A stretch of DNA of 64,000 nt from an uncultured Eubacteriales bacterium (GCA_959604355.1 CAUHAO010000004.1:25015-89014), one strand, 5' to 3'; counted from the first letter of the stretch, positions 7,627-18,061 are shown. The notes: a model not told the origin generated them from the sequence alone. Numbers and translations are program-made.

Positions 7627-7656
7627 AAGGCTCCCTTTACACAAGGGAGCCTTTTT
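7627..7656 (+). terminator. Intrinsic terminator after cupin gene
   Basis: AAGGCTCCCTT (7627-7637) pairs with AAGGGAGCCTT (7643-7653), then a T run. On the minus strand it is also the last hairpin of the five-hairpin array. Confidence 0.85.
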
Positions 7657-7783
7657 ACGTTCATCTATGCCTTGTCATTTTTCCTGACAAGCACTGCATT
7701 TGTGTCCACAAATGCAAAATACGGCATACCTCTTTCGAGATACACCGTATTTTTAAAAACTGTCCGTTAGGGTACGACCCTAA
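7657..7783 (-). other. Tandem hairpin array, candidate structured RNA or mobile-element end
   Basis: Four further hairpins lie in a row: 7671-7691 (7 bp), 7695-7716 (10 bp), 7716-7753 (17 bp) and 7767-7783 (7 bp). The 17-bp helix is fully paired on the minus strand only, where three positions are G-U wobbles and the loop is GAAA; on the plus strand these are A-C mismatches. This favours an RNA read from the minus strand. The last hairpin lies next to the right inverted-repeat copy. No known RNA family is recognised. Confidence 0.5.
7757..7779 (-). repeat. Right copy of inverted repeat flanking the cupin islet
   Basis: On the minus strand these 23 bases match 7028-7050 at 20 positions. The copy lies just beyond the stop codon of the leftward GNAT gene, mirroring the left copy at the rsmG stop. 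Confidence 0.7.
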
Positions 7784-7789
7784 GGTTGA

Positions 7790-8569
7790 TCATTTTTTTA
7801 TTTCAAGATATACGAACGGTTCTCCGACGGGTTCAAAGCCTGCCGCGAGAGCCGTTTTAGCCGATATGTCATTGACGGCGGAACCGTAAAGCGGTACACA
7901 GCCGTAAATCAGCGATTTTTGCGCGAATTTCCGTGCAAGGAGTGTCGCAAAGCCTCTTCCGCGGAAATGCGGATGCGTGAAAACGTGGATGATGCCCAGC
8001 GCGTTTATATCCTTTGCGCCGTAAGCGAGCCATCCTGCGAGTAGACCTTTTTCAAAAATGTAAAGGAATTCGGCACCGCTGCCGTCAAGCATGGGCAGGA
8101 TGTCCCAGTCTTCTGCCGAAAGTTCGGAAAGATCCGCGTATTCGGTCACATTTACGTCCGCCGGAAGCGTGATTTTAGGCAAATCTTTTTTGAGGTACGC
8201 GTATATTTGCGCATTCTGTGTCGCCGTGCCGAGGAAGTCGAATGCGTCGACGGATTCTTCCGCGCAGAATGTCGTTTTTATATATTCCGCGGCTTTTGTG
8301 AGGCGTTCCGGTACACGGAAATATGTTTTTCCGTCCGACACTTCGATTTTTCCGAGGAGTTCCTCCCTTGAGGTATTTACAAAGATGTTCCTTTCGTCTG
8401 ATCCGCCGTATTCGACGAACGACGCGACAAAATCTTCTGTCGGGTGTGTGTTGTCGCAGTAAACGTCGCCTTCGGAGCATATTTCAAGCGCGCCGCACAG
8501 GTAGAGCATATCCGCGCTGCAGGTTTTTCTCAGCTGTGACGCGAATTCTTTCGGTGCAAAATGTTTCAT
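7790..8569 (-). CDS. GNAT-family N-acetyltransferase
   Basis: A 259-residue protein whose C-terminal half is a GNAT acetyltransferase: the acetyl-CoA-binding segment reads HVFTHPHFRGRGFATLLARKF (R/Q-x-x-G-x-A type) and is followed by YGSAVNDISAKTALAAGFEPVG, the usual Asn-containing end. The N-terminal half lacks clear motifs and probably shapes the substrate pocket. The acceptor is unknown. The start at 8569 follows AAAGGAAC; an upstream in-frame ATG at 8614 would translate a hairpin and is rejected. It lies 55 bases downstream of secA on the same strand, separated by a GC-rich hairpin without a T run, so some readthrough is likely. Confidence 0.82.
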   Translation of the reverse strand: MKHFAPKEFASQLRKTCSADMLYLCGALEICSEGDVYCDNTHPTEDFVASFVEYGGSDERNIFVNTSREELLGKIEVSDGKTYFRVPERLTKAAEYIKTTFCAEESVDAFDFLGTATQNAQIYAYLKKDLPKITLPADVNVTEYADLSELSAEDWDILPMLDGSGAEFLYIFEKGLLAGWLAYGAKDINALGIIHVFTHPHFRGRGFATLLARKFAQKSLIYGCVPLYGSAVNDISAKTALAAGFEPVGEPFVYLEIKK

Positions 8570-8584
8570 ATCCGTTCCTTTTTG

Positions 8585-8612
8585 GAGCCTCCGCGCAAAA
8601 GCGCGGAGGCTC
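8585..8612 (-). terminator. GC-rich hairpin between secA and the GNAT gene
   Basis: A perfect 12-bp stem (GAGCCTCCGCGC, loop of four, and its complement) with no T run on the minus strand. It may pause or partly terminate transcription, or stabilise the secA mRNA end, rather than act as a full terminator. Confidence 0.45.
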
Positions 8613-8624
8613 ATAGTTTTATCT

Positions 8625-11360
<2,736 letters not shown>

Positions 11361-11457
11361 TTTTCCGGTCTGCCGTGCGGCAGTCCTTTCTTTATTTTTA
11401 CGGTTCTGTGCGCAATTTTCGAGATAAAAATCACGTCTATATACATTATATGCATCT

Positions 11458-11486
11458 ATTATAGCATAAATTACCTAAAAAATCTA
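11458..11486 (-). promoter_or_regulatory. Possible secA promoter (extended -10)
   Basis: On the minus strand, TGC-TATAAT (-10 at 11458-11463) has a weak TAGATT 17 bp upstream (11481-11486). The extended TGn motif may compensate for the weak -35. Confidence 0.45.
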
Positions 11487-11505
11487 CTATTTTGCGAAAA
11501 AAGTC

Positions 11506-11534
11506 TTGAAATATATTAAATTTTAGTGTAAAAT
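11506..11534 (+). promoter_or_regulatory. Promoter for yifB/comM gene
   Basis: TTGAAA (11506-11511), 17 bp, TAAAAT (11529-11534), with the start codon 31 bp further on. Confidence 0.6.
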
Positions 11535-11565
11535 ATATGTAAGACTTTGAAAGGTAAAGAGAGTC

Positions 11566-13107
11566 ATGGTAACAAAAACAAACAGTGTAGGCCTCAACGG
11601 ACTTGAAGGTTTTGCGGTTCAGGCGGAGACGGATTGCAGTTATTCAGACGACACACAGCTGGATATCGTCGGCTTGCCCGACACCACGGTCAAAGAAGCG
11701 CGAGACAGAATCGTTTCCGCGATAAACAATTCGGGATTTCGTCTGCCGCATCAACGCATAATAGTAAATCTCGCGCCCGCTAATATAAAAAAAGAGGGCT
11801 CTCTGTACGACTTGCCGATGCTTCTCGGCATATTGTCGAGCACGGGGCAGATCCGACCGCTTCCGGAGGATAGCGCGTTCATAGGCGAGCTTTCGCTTTC
11901 AGGCGAAATAAGACCTTGCTTCGGCGTGCTTGCAAGTGTCATCGCCGCAAAGGAAAACGGCTTCAGAAAAGTGTTTGTTCCGGCTGAAAACGCCGCGGAG
12001 GGCGCGTATATAGAAGGAATAGAGGTTTATCCCGTTACGAACGTCCGCGCGCTTGCGGAGCATTTTGCAGGCAGAGCGCCCATAGCTCCGGAGAAAGCGG
12101 ATGCAGAAGCATTAAAAAAGAACGAGAATAGAGCGATTTTCGATTTTTGCGATATCGTCGGACAGCCTTCGGCGCGCAGAGCGTGTGAGATCGCCGCGGC
12201 GGGCGGACACAATCTTCTTTTTATCGGCCCTCCCGGAACGGGAAAAAGCATGCTTGCCAAAAGCTTACCGTCTATCCTTCCCGACATGACATTCGATGAA
12301 ATGATCGAGAGCAGCAAGATATATTCGATCGCGGGAAAACTCACGCGGGAGCATCCTCTTGTCGTAGCGCGTCCGTTTGTCAAGACGAATCAGAACGTCT
12401 CGGTCGCCGGACTCACGGGCGGCGGAGCAAACCCACGTCCCGGACTTGTTTCGCTTGCTCATAACGGGGTGCTGTTCCTTGATGAAACGGCCGAATTTCC
12501 GCAGAAAACGCTTGAAACTCTGCGGCAGCCGCTGGAAGACGGAAATATAACCGTTAACCGTGTAAGCCGCAATGTCACTTTCCCGTCGTCGTTCATGCTC
12601 GTGTGCGCGATGAATCCGTGCCCGTGCGGCAATTACGGCCATCCCACCGCGCGCTGTACATGCTCTCCCGCTCAGGTGGATAAATATATACATAGAATCT
12701 CAGGCCCTCTGCTCGACAGAATAGACTTGCAGGTCGAGCTTCCTCCGGTGCCCGTTACGCAGATAAAATCGGCAAAACCCGCCGAGAGCAGCGCTGAGAT
12801 AAAAAAACGTGTCAACGCGGCCCGCAGAATACAGCAGCAACGCTTTTCGGGGGAGGATTTTTCGTGCAACGCCCGGATGACTCCCGCGGCACTGAAAAAG
12901 TATTGCCGCATGTCGGAAGACGCCGTGACACTTCTCAACAACATCTTTGAAAAGATGACACTTTCCATGCGGGCATACGATAAAATCATAAAAATATCAC
13001 AGACTATCACAGACCTCGCAGGCGGTGAAGTCATCGGCTCGGACGCCGTCGCGGAGGCGGTCTACTTCCGAAGCCTCGATAAGAAGTATTGGAACAGAAT
13101 TGTATGA
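11566..13107 (+). CDS. comM: YifB/ComM family Mg-chelatase-like AAA+ ATPase
   Basis: A hexameric AAA+ helicase of the ComM/YifB family; in transformable Gram-negative bacteria ComM drives branch migration during natural transformation. The 513 residues comprise an N-terminal Lon-like fold (about 1-165, with NLAPANIKKEGSLYDLP), the AAA core with Walker A GPPGTGKSML, Walker B LFLDETAEF and the loop PCPCGNYG, and a C-terminal Mg-chelatase-like helical region. The start is preceded by AAAGGTAAAGAGAG. It stands alone on its transcript; the role in this organism is inferred from family, with dprA also present in the window. Confidence 0.94.
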   Translation: MVTKTNSVGLNGLEGFAVQAETDCSYSDDTQLDIVGLPDTTVKEARDRIVSAINNSGFRLPHQRIIVNLAPANIKKEGSLYDLPMLLGILSSTGQIRPLPEDSAFIGELSLSGEIRPCFGVLASVIAAKENGFRKVFVPAENAAEGAYIEGIEVYPVTNVRALAEHFAGRAPIAPEKADAEALKKNENRAIFDFCDIVGQPSARRACEIAAAGGHNLLFIGPPGTGKSMLAKSLPSILPDMTFDEMIESSKIYSIAGKLTREHPLVVARPFVKTNQNVSVAGLTGGGANPRPGLVSLAHNGVLFLDETAEFPQKTLETLRQPLEDGNITVNRVSRNVTFPSSFMLVCAMNPCPCGNYGHPTARCTCSPAQVDKYIHRISGPLLDRIDLQVELPPVPVTQIKSAKPAESSAEIKKRVNAARRIQQQRFSGEDFSCNARMTPAALKKYCRMSEDAVTLLNNIFEKMTLSMRAYDKIIKISQTITDLAGGEVIGSDAVAEAVYFRSLDKKYWNRIV

Positions 13108-13290
13108 TTTACCTGTGGAAAACTTGATTTTTTCAACAAAAACGGTGGAAAACCCTGTGTATATCGTTGAAAAACCGCGATTTCACGCCGTTTTTTCCAC
13201 GTTAATAACTTTTTTGCTGTTTTTTACGGGTTTGTGCAAAACCTATAAAATGTACTCGAAATACATCCCTATACTTGGAGTTGTAATGCA

Positions 13291-14769
13291 ATGAAACTTA
13301 GAATTTTTGTCGAAGAACTACGTTTGAACAAACTTCTTCTTTCCGACAGTATCAGCCCGGATGTTCTTGACCTCGACATTGAGACCGTCAGTTGCGATTC
13401 AAGAAAAATCACCGGACGCGCTCTTTTTTTCACAAAAGGTGTTTCGTTCAAGAAAGAGTACCTTCTTTCTGCGATAGAACAGGGGGCTGCGGCATACGTT
13501 TCGGAAGTGGATTTCGGCGTGAACATACCGCTGATACAAGTTTCGGACTTGCGTAAGGCGATGCCCGTGTGTGCAGACGTATTTTATTCCGCGCCGTATT
13601 CTGCATATCCTCTTATCGGCATAACGGGAACAAAAGGCAAGACAAGTACCGCATATATGCTGAGAAACATTTTCAACGAGGCGTTTTCGGAGAACAAAAA
13701 CGGTATAATTTCCACAAATGAAGCTCTTTGCGGTACGCGCAAGCTCGAAAAGACGGGAACGACACCCGAAGCACTTGAACTTTTCGGCATCCTCAATGAA
13801 TTTGCGCGTGACGGGGTCAAAGCCGCGGTCATGGAGGTCTCCTCTCAGGCGCTGCAATACGATCGTGTGGACCGTGTCGGATTTGATGTGGGTATATTCC
13901 TAAATCTTTCAAATGACCATATCAGCCCGACGGAGCATCACAGCTTTGAAGAGTATAAGGCGGCGAAATTGCGTATGATGACGCTGTGCCGCCGCGGAAT
14001 AGTAAACATAGACGACCCCTATGCGGACGAGGTCATTGCTGAAGCAACATGCGAAAAACTCTTTACGGTTTCCGCAAACCCCGGCAAGGAAGCGGATTTC
14101 ACCGCCAAAGACGTTATTCTTTCCCGTTTCGGTTCGTCGTTCCGTGTTAAAAGCAAATTGCTCGGCGACACTGTCTTTGAACTGCGCCTTCCGGGAGCCT
14201 TTAACGTCAACAACGCTCTTACTGCCATAGCCGCGGCGACGCTTATCGGCATCGACGAAGAGACGATAGCAAAAGGCCTTGAAAAGACCGTCATCCGCGG
14301 ACGTATGGAAATATTCGAGAAAAACGGGATAACAGTCCTTGTAGATTACGCTCATAACAAGGTGAGTTTCGAGGCACTCTTTGACTACGTCGATACTTTT
14401 TATCCCGAGAGCCGGAAGATATGTTTGTTCGGCTGCACGGGTAACAAGGCGCTTGACCGCCGTCGCGAACTTCCCGATGTTGCGGGCAAGCACGCCGATT
14501 TCATCGTCCTCACATCCGACGATCCCGCAAACGAAGAGCCGCGCGCGATAATGGACGAGGTCGAGCTCGAGTTAAAGAAAAACCCCGTACCGTATGTGAT
14601 GATAGAAGACCGAGAGACCGCCGTAGGGTACGCTGTGCGCAACGCGAAAAAAGGTGATGTTATAATCCTCGCCGGCAAAGGACATGAAACTACTCAGCAG
14701 GTGAGAGGACACGCGGAGTTTTACCGCGGCGACATGCCCACCGCGATGGCGATCCTTGACGAAAAATAA
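13291..14769 (+). CDS. murE: UDP-N-acetylmuramoyl-tripeptide synthetase (MurE-like; Lys-type signature)
   Basis: Adds the third amino acid of the peptidoglycan stem to UDP-MurNAc-L-Ala-D-Glu in the cytoplasm. The 492 residues show the Mur-ligase layout: N-terminal UDP-binding domain with TVSCDSRKI, the ATP loop GITGTKGKTSTAYM, central NLSNDHISPTEH, and C-terminal VLVDYAHNK and LFGCTGNKALDRR. At the amino-acid-selecting position, where diaminopimelate enzymes read DNPR, it reads DDPA, the form reported for L-lysine-adding MurE. The start follows TGGAG at suitable spacing. A second MurE may exist elsewhere, so the cell-wall type remains inferred. Confidence 0.9.
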   Translation: MKLRIFVEELRLNKLLLSDSISPDVLDLDIETVSCDSRKITGRALFFTKGVSFKKEYLLSAIEQGAAAYVSEVDFGVNIPLIQVSDLRKAMPVCADVFYSAPYSAYPLIGITGTKGKTSTAYMLRNIFNEAFSENKNGIISTNEALCGTRKLEKTGTTPEALELFGILNEFARDGVKAAVMEVSSQALQYDRVDRVGFDVGIFLNLSNDHISPTEHHSFEEYKAAKLRMMTLCRRGIVNIDDPYADEVIAEATCEKLFTVSANPGKEADFTAKDVILSRFGSSFRVKSKLLGDTVFELRLPGAFNVNNALTAIAAATLIGIDEETIAKGLEKTVIRGRMEIFEKNGITVLVDYAHNKVSFEALFDYVDTFYPESRKICLFGCTGNKALDRRRELPDVAGKHADFIVLTSDDPANEEPRAIMDEVELELKKNPVPYVMIEDRETAVGYAVRNAKKGDVIILAGKGHETTQQVRGHAEFYRGDMPTAMAILDEK

Positions 14770-14785
14770 GATCGGAGACGATACT

Positions 14786-16432
14786 ATGACCGACGGTTTT
14801 TATGACAGAATAAACGAGTTCGTAACAAGACAGCTTTCCGGATATAAACCGCAAAAAAGCTCCGACAAGGTGATTCATGACCCGATATGGGGCTCTGTGC
14901 TGTATTACGGATGGGAAATACAGGTCATCGACTCACCGCTGCTGCAGCGTCTGCGCGACATAAGCCAACTCGGATCCGCGGATCTTACATATACTGCGGC
15001 GCGTCACTCACGTTTTGAACATTCGCTCGGGACTGCGGCGGTCGCGGGGCGCATGATATCAAAACTGCGCGATATATACCGCGACAGTGTCGATGTCCGT
15101 ATTACGAACGCTGACATTTATAAGATACGCCTGACAGCGATACTTCATGACGTCGGACACTGTTTTTATTCGCATCTTTCAGAGGGCGTTTATTCTTCCA
15201 TGCCCGTTTTCCGAGAGGCATACGACGAGGTTGTTTCCGCTCTTCCCGTGAAAGTCAAGCCCAAGGGCCACGAATTTTTTTCCTACATGATAATCACGAG
15301 TCCTGCCTTCGTCGACTTTTTCCTGGAATATGTTGATTTTCCTGAAAAAGGCGGCAGGGAAGACGTCGAAAGACTCCTGCACGAGGCGGCAAACATGGTT
15401 ATCGGCGTGCCGAACACCGCGTCCGACGGCACCGTGCTTTCGTTCATGACGGCGATAATCAACGGGGAATTTGATGCCGACAAACTCGACTACACACAGC
15501 GAGACAGCTATACCGCGGGTATCGCGATGACCTGCGGAGTCGAGCGCTTTCTGATGAAGCTTGTCGTTCACAAAAATACCGAAAACGGAGTGACGGACTT
15601 GCAGCTCGCGGTCGATGCGGACTCTCTTACTACGGTCGAGGAGCTTATATTTAACCGCAATATTTTGTACGTGTATATGTACCGTCACCAGAAAGTTCTG
15701 GCGGCGGAAGCGTGTATCCGTGATATAATTTACGGCATGCAGAAGATAGATATGCTTTCGCATCCGTGTGATTTTTTGGAATATACCGATAACGGCATAG
15801 AGAATCTGCTTTGCAGCGCGCAATTCCCGTTCGACTACGCGCCGAAGGTGACTCTCGGAGGTCTCGTGGAAAACGTGCGCAAACGTCTTTTGCCCAAACG
15901 TTGCTGGGAAATCTCTTCCGAGAAAATTATATCTGATTTTTCCGACGACGCGCGTCAAAAACTTGCCGAGGAGTACGCGGCGCTGCCCGAAGGCGAGAAA
16001 ACGGCGGAAAAGCTGCTTGAATTTGCATCGCGGTATGAAGCTCTCTCCGAGAAAAACCGTTTGATAGCGCGTATTCGAAAACTCGTTTCGCAGGCGGGAG
16101 AATTCGAATATGACACATATACCGAAAAACGGGTGGAATTCTGCGAAAAACTCCGTGAAAGATACGCCAAAGCAGGCAAAGAAGCGGATTTCACCCCGCT
16201 TGACGTGCATATAGTTCTGCCGCGCCTTTCGCTGCCGAAAACATCTTTTCCCATCGTTTACAAAGACGGTCGTGTGCGAAACACGGAAAGCATAAAATAT
16301 CTTTCGGAGTGGACAGACAGCTTCAATTCCGAAAAATGGAAAGGCTATGTATTCTGCAGTAATGCCGTTGACAAGACTCTTGCTTCCGCGGTCGCTGAAG
16401 AAATGTTCGGAGCGGCTGAAAAAGGAGAATGA
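14786..16432 (+). CDS. HD-domain phosphohydrolase (dNTPase/SAMHD1-like)
   Basis: A 548-residue cytoplasmic metal-dependent phosphohydrolase. The HD site is visible as RHSRFEHSLG (first His), ILHDVGHCFYSHL near residue 118 (HD pair) and DADKLDYTQRDS (final Asp), the order of COG1078-type proteins related to dNTP triphosphohydrolases and SAMHD1. The C-terminal 200 residues are helical and charged. Substrate is probably a nucleoside phosphate but is not proved by sequence. The start follows TCGGAGACG, 16 bases after the murE stop, so the two are cotranscribed. Its stop overlaps an ATG that opens the pseudogene behind it. Confidence 0.85.
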   Translation: MTDGFYDRINEFVTRQLSGYKPQKSSDKVIHDPIWGSVLYYGWEIQVIDSPLLQRLRDISQLGSADLTYTAARHSRFEHSLGTAAVAGRMISKLRDIYRDSVDVRITNADIYKIRLTAILHDVGHCFYSHLSEGVYSSMPVFREAYDEVVSALPVKVKPKGHEFFSYMIITSPAFVDFFLEYVDFPEKGGREDVERLLHEAANMVIGVPNTASDGTVLSFMTAIINGEFDADKLDYTQRDSYTAGIAMTCGVERFLMKLVVHKNTENGVTDLQLAVDADSLTTVEELIFNRNILYVYMYRHQKVLAAEACIRDIIYGMQKIDMLSHPCDFLEYTDNGIENLLCSAQFPFDYAPKVTLGGLVENVRKRLLPKRCWEISSEKIISDFSDDARQKLAEEYAALPEGEKTAEKLLEFASRYEALSEKNRLIARIRKLVSQAGEFEYDTYTEKRVEFCEKLRERYAKAGKEADFTPLDVHIVLPRLSLPKTSFPIVYKDGRVRNTESIKYLSEWTDSFNSEKWKGYVFCSNAVDKTLASAVAEEMFGAAEKGE

Positions 16433-16700
16433 TATATATTGCAGTTGCAGGAGCTGATGCGGGGGCGTTTTGTGAAGCTTTGTAAATTATATGTCCCATT
16501 ACGGTCTTTCTGAAACAATGAGCCGTTTTTTCGCTGCCGAGGGCAACCTGCGACAAGGATAAGTGTGTATTCTGAGGCAAATGCAAAGAGGTCTGCCATA
16601 TGGATGTAGACGTTACGGGCAATTCCGGAAGCAGAAAAACGGAACGGAATATATACTGTGCACGGAATGCGTTACCGCCTGCTCTAAAAAAGAATTGTAA
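16429..16700 (+). pseudogene. Decayed 4Fe-4S (polyferredoxin-type) protein gene
   Basis: No intact frame exists, but fragments read clearly. In the frame of the ATG at 16429 one finds FCEAL, a stop, CPITVFLKQ, a stop, then CDKDKCVF, a stop, GKCKEVCHMDVDV. After a frameshift comes NGTEYILCTECVTACSKKEL and a final stop at 16700. Joined, this reproduces a double [4Fe-4S] cluster region (C-x2-C-x2-C-x3-C twice) of the membrane 4Fe-4S proteins that carry CGKC...CPMDVDV and ECILCGECV...CPKK. Three stops, one frameshift, a Cys-to-Tyr change and a Pro-to-His change mark it as dead; the N-terminal membrane part is gone. Confidence 0.7.
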
Positions 16701-16725
16701 ATTACGTTTTTCATGGCATCGGAAA

Positions 16726-16758
16726 ATAAAAAAGCGGAACAGATCAACCTGTTCCGCT
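16726..16758 (-). terminator. Intrinsic terminator of the small lipoprotein gene
   Basis: AGCGGAACAG (16733-16742) pairs with CTGTTCCGCT (16749-16758) and is followed on the minus strand by six T. Confidence 0.85.
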
Positions 16759-16781
16759 GAATATTTTTAATTATCGAAAAA

Positions 16782-17087
16782 TTATTTCGCTTTCGTGAAT
16801 TTCACGCCGTCGATATAGAGCACACCGTTGATATTTGCAAAAGCAACCTTGTCGTCGACGGTTTCGCCGTCTTCGTTGGTGTATGTGAAATGCAGAAAGT
16901 TTTCCTCTATCTCGTATGTTGCGTCGGTATATTCCGTTGCGGGTCCGTTTATTTTTTTGCCGGAGAATTTGTATTCGCCGAGACCCTGTTCGGAGACGTA
17001 ACGGCCGGAAATGCCGCCGCAGGCAGCGAGAACGGAGACCGTGCAGGCGAGCGCGAGGGCGAAGGCAATATATTTTACGTATTTCAT
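16782..17087 (-). CDS. Small lipoprotein, unknown function
   Basis: A 101-residue lipoprotein with signal peptide and lipobox LAAC, the modified Cys at residue 23. The mature part is about 78 residues of beta-rich sequence (GRYVSEQGLGEYKFSG, TYEIEENFLHFTY, GVLYIDGVKF) resembling the compact barrel of small DUF-type lipoproteins that report or buffer cell-envelope state; no function can be named. The start at 17087 follows CGAGGAATT; an ATG six codons upstream is less well placed. Single-gene transcript with clear promoter and terminator. Confidence 0.82.
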   Translation of the reverse strand: MKYVKYIAFALALACTVSVLAACGGISGRYVSEQGLGEYKFSGKKINGPATEYTDATYEIEENFLHFTYTNEDGETVDDKVAFANINGVLYIDGVKFTKAK

Positions 17088-17124
17088 GATAATTCCTCGT
17101 TTCATAAGTTTGTACCGTAATTAT

Positions 17125-17152
17125 ATTGTACCATATTTCGCGGAATTGTCAA
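17125..17152 (-). promoter_or_regulatory. Promoter of the small lipoprotein gene
   Basis: On the minus strand TTGACA (17147-17152), 16 bp, TACAAT (17125-17130), with TGG directly before the -10. Confidence 0.7.
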
Positions 17153-17258
17153 GGGTTTTTTTGTAAAAACCTTAAACGTGGCGCGGAATAAAAAGCTTTC
17201 GGGGGGCGGCAAAATATCATTTGTAGTTTTTTTGCCACAAAAAATTAAGTCTTGCATA

Positions 17259-17287
17259 TTGCAAAACGAACAAAAATGTGATATAAT
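17259..17287 (+). promoter_or_regulatory. tRNA-Ser promoter
   Basis: TTGCAA (17259-17264), 17 bp, TATAAT (17282-17287) with TGA before it (extended -10), 12 bp upstream of the tRNA. Confidence 0.75.
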
Positions 17288-17299
17288 AGATGCACTCAC

Positions 17300-17389
17300 G
17301 GAGAAGTACCCAAGGGGTTAAGGGGACGGTTTGCTAAACCGTTAGGTCGGGTAACCGGCGCACGAGTTCGATCCTCGTCTTCTCCGCCA
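17300..17389 (+). tRNA. tRNA-Ser (anticodon GCU)
   Basis: The acceptor stem GGAGAAG (17300-17306) pairs with CTTCTCC (17379-17385), then discriminator G and encoded CCA. The anticodon arm CGGTTTGCTAAACCG presents GCT, reading AGC/AGU. The long variable arm (GGTCGGGTAACCGGC) is typical of class II tRNA-Ser, and the T arm contains GTTCGATCC. It has its own promoter and terminator. Confidence 0.97.
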
Positions 17390-17390
17390 A

Positions 17391-17423
17391 AAACGCCTAT
17401 TGCGAAAAGCAATAGGCGTTTTT
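17391..17423. terminator. Bidirectional terminator between tRNA-Ser and the SOD-like gene
   Basis: AAACGCCTATTGC pairs with GCAATAGGCGTTT around a GAAAA loop; T runs follow on both strands, so it can end both the tRNA and the leftward gene beyond it. Confidence 0.88.
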
Positions 17424-17445
17424 ATTGTTTTACGGCGCTTTTCCG

Positions 17446-17949
17446 TCAGAAAAGACGTGTTGCGGTTATTTCACCGCACGCAATCTTCGTGCCTGAGTTT
17501 CCCGACGGCTGGGATGTGAAATCGTCGGGAGCGGAATGGATTATTATCGTTTTTCCGATTATTTCTCTTACCGTGAAACGGGATGTGAGCACCGAGGAAA
17601 ACGCATATCCGTTCGCGCCGAATAACGGCGGCAGATCTCCCGCATGGTACGGATGCGGACAATTCTGCGGATTATAGTGCATTTTTGCGTTTGCAAACGG
17701 GTCTGAAATATTCCCCGAGCAGCTGCCTCCCTCATGGATATGGAAGGCGAATACCGGCGCGGCGCATTCTCCCGCGGGATCGGGCAGACCCGATATCTCC
17801 GCTACGACCATAACGCCGTATCTTGTCTGGAAAAATCGGACTTTACCGCTTATATCGGGGTATCTTGCGCTTCCTCGAAGGACTGCTTCAGCCTGCGGAC
17901 GGCGCAAAAACAGACCTGCGAAATTGGGTAAACTTTTATTCTGGTTCAT
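17446..17949 (-). CDS. Cu/Zn superoxide dismutase-like protein without signal peptide
   Basis: A 167-residue protein of the SodC fold. Metal ligands are in place: FHIHEGGSC (two copper His), HYNPQNCPHPYHAGDLP (bridging His, zinc ligands and the GDLP turn) and TIIIHSAPDDF (last copper His), then SGTKIACGEI with the disulfide Cys. It should dismutate superoxide if metallated. Bacterial SodC is normally exported, but no signal peptide or lipobox is visible here. The start ATG has no obvious ribosome-binding site, so the true start or export route is uncertain. Variants like this occur in Clostridia. Confidence 0.82.
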   Translation of the reverse strand: MNQNKSLPNFAGLFLRRPQAEAVLRGSARYPDISGKVRFFQTRYGVMVVAEISGLPDPAGECAAPVFAFHIHEGGSCSGNISDPFANAKMHYNPQNCPHPYHAGDLPPLFGANGYAFSSVLTSRFTVREIIGKTIIIHSAPDDFTSQPSGNSGTKIACGEITATRLF

Positions 17950-18028
17950 GATTTGTAAGTTTGCTTCGTTCTATATGGCTCTTTTTCAGTATATGCTTCC
18001 TTGCGGCGGTTCGTCTTTTTTACAGGCG

Positions 18029-18061
18029 AAAAAGTCCGGCAGAAGCTTTCTGCCGGACTTT
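18029..18061 (-). terminator. Intrinsic terminator of the WG-repeat gene
   Basis: Near-perfect palindrome (stem AAAGTCCGGCAG with complement, 18031-18061); on the minus strand ACTTTTTCG follows. Confidence 0.85.

Noticed and set aside
7672..7765. A 33-codon minus-strand frame ending NDKA as a gene remnant
   Set aside because: A stop lies directly before it, it has no start site, and every base is accounted for by the hairpin array.
8570..8614. Upstream in-frame ATG of the GNAT gene
   Set aside because: The extra 15 residues would be translated from the hairpin, and a good ribosome-binding site precedes the internal ATG.
13112..13200. Several TGTGGAAAA / TTTTTCCAC motifs between yifB and murE resembling DnaA boxes
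   Set aside because: They deviate from TTATCCACA, are few, and no dnaA, dnaN or AT-rich unwinding region is near. They may instead form a long-looped terminator.
15179..16210. A 343-codon minus-strand open frame opposite the HD gene
   Set aside because: The sense frame has intact catalytic motifs; the antisense product is rich in Arg, His and Phe with no motif.
16323..16622. A 99-codon minus-strand open frame over the pseudogene region
   Set aside because: The plus strand shows clear Fe-S cluster motifs; the minus frame has no motif and overlaps the HD gene end.
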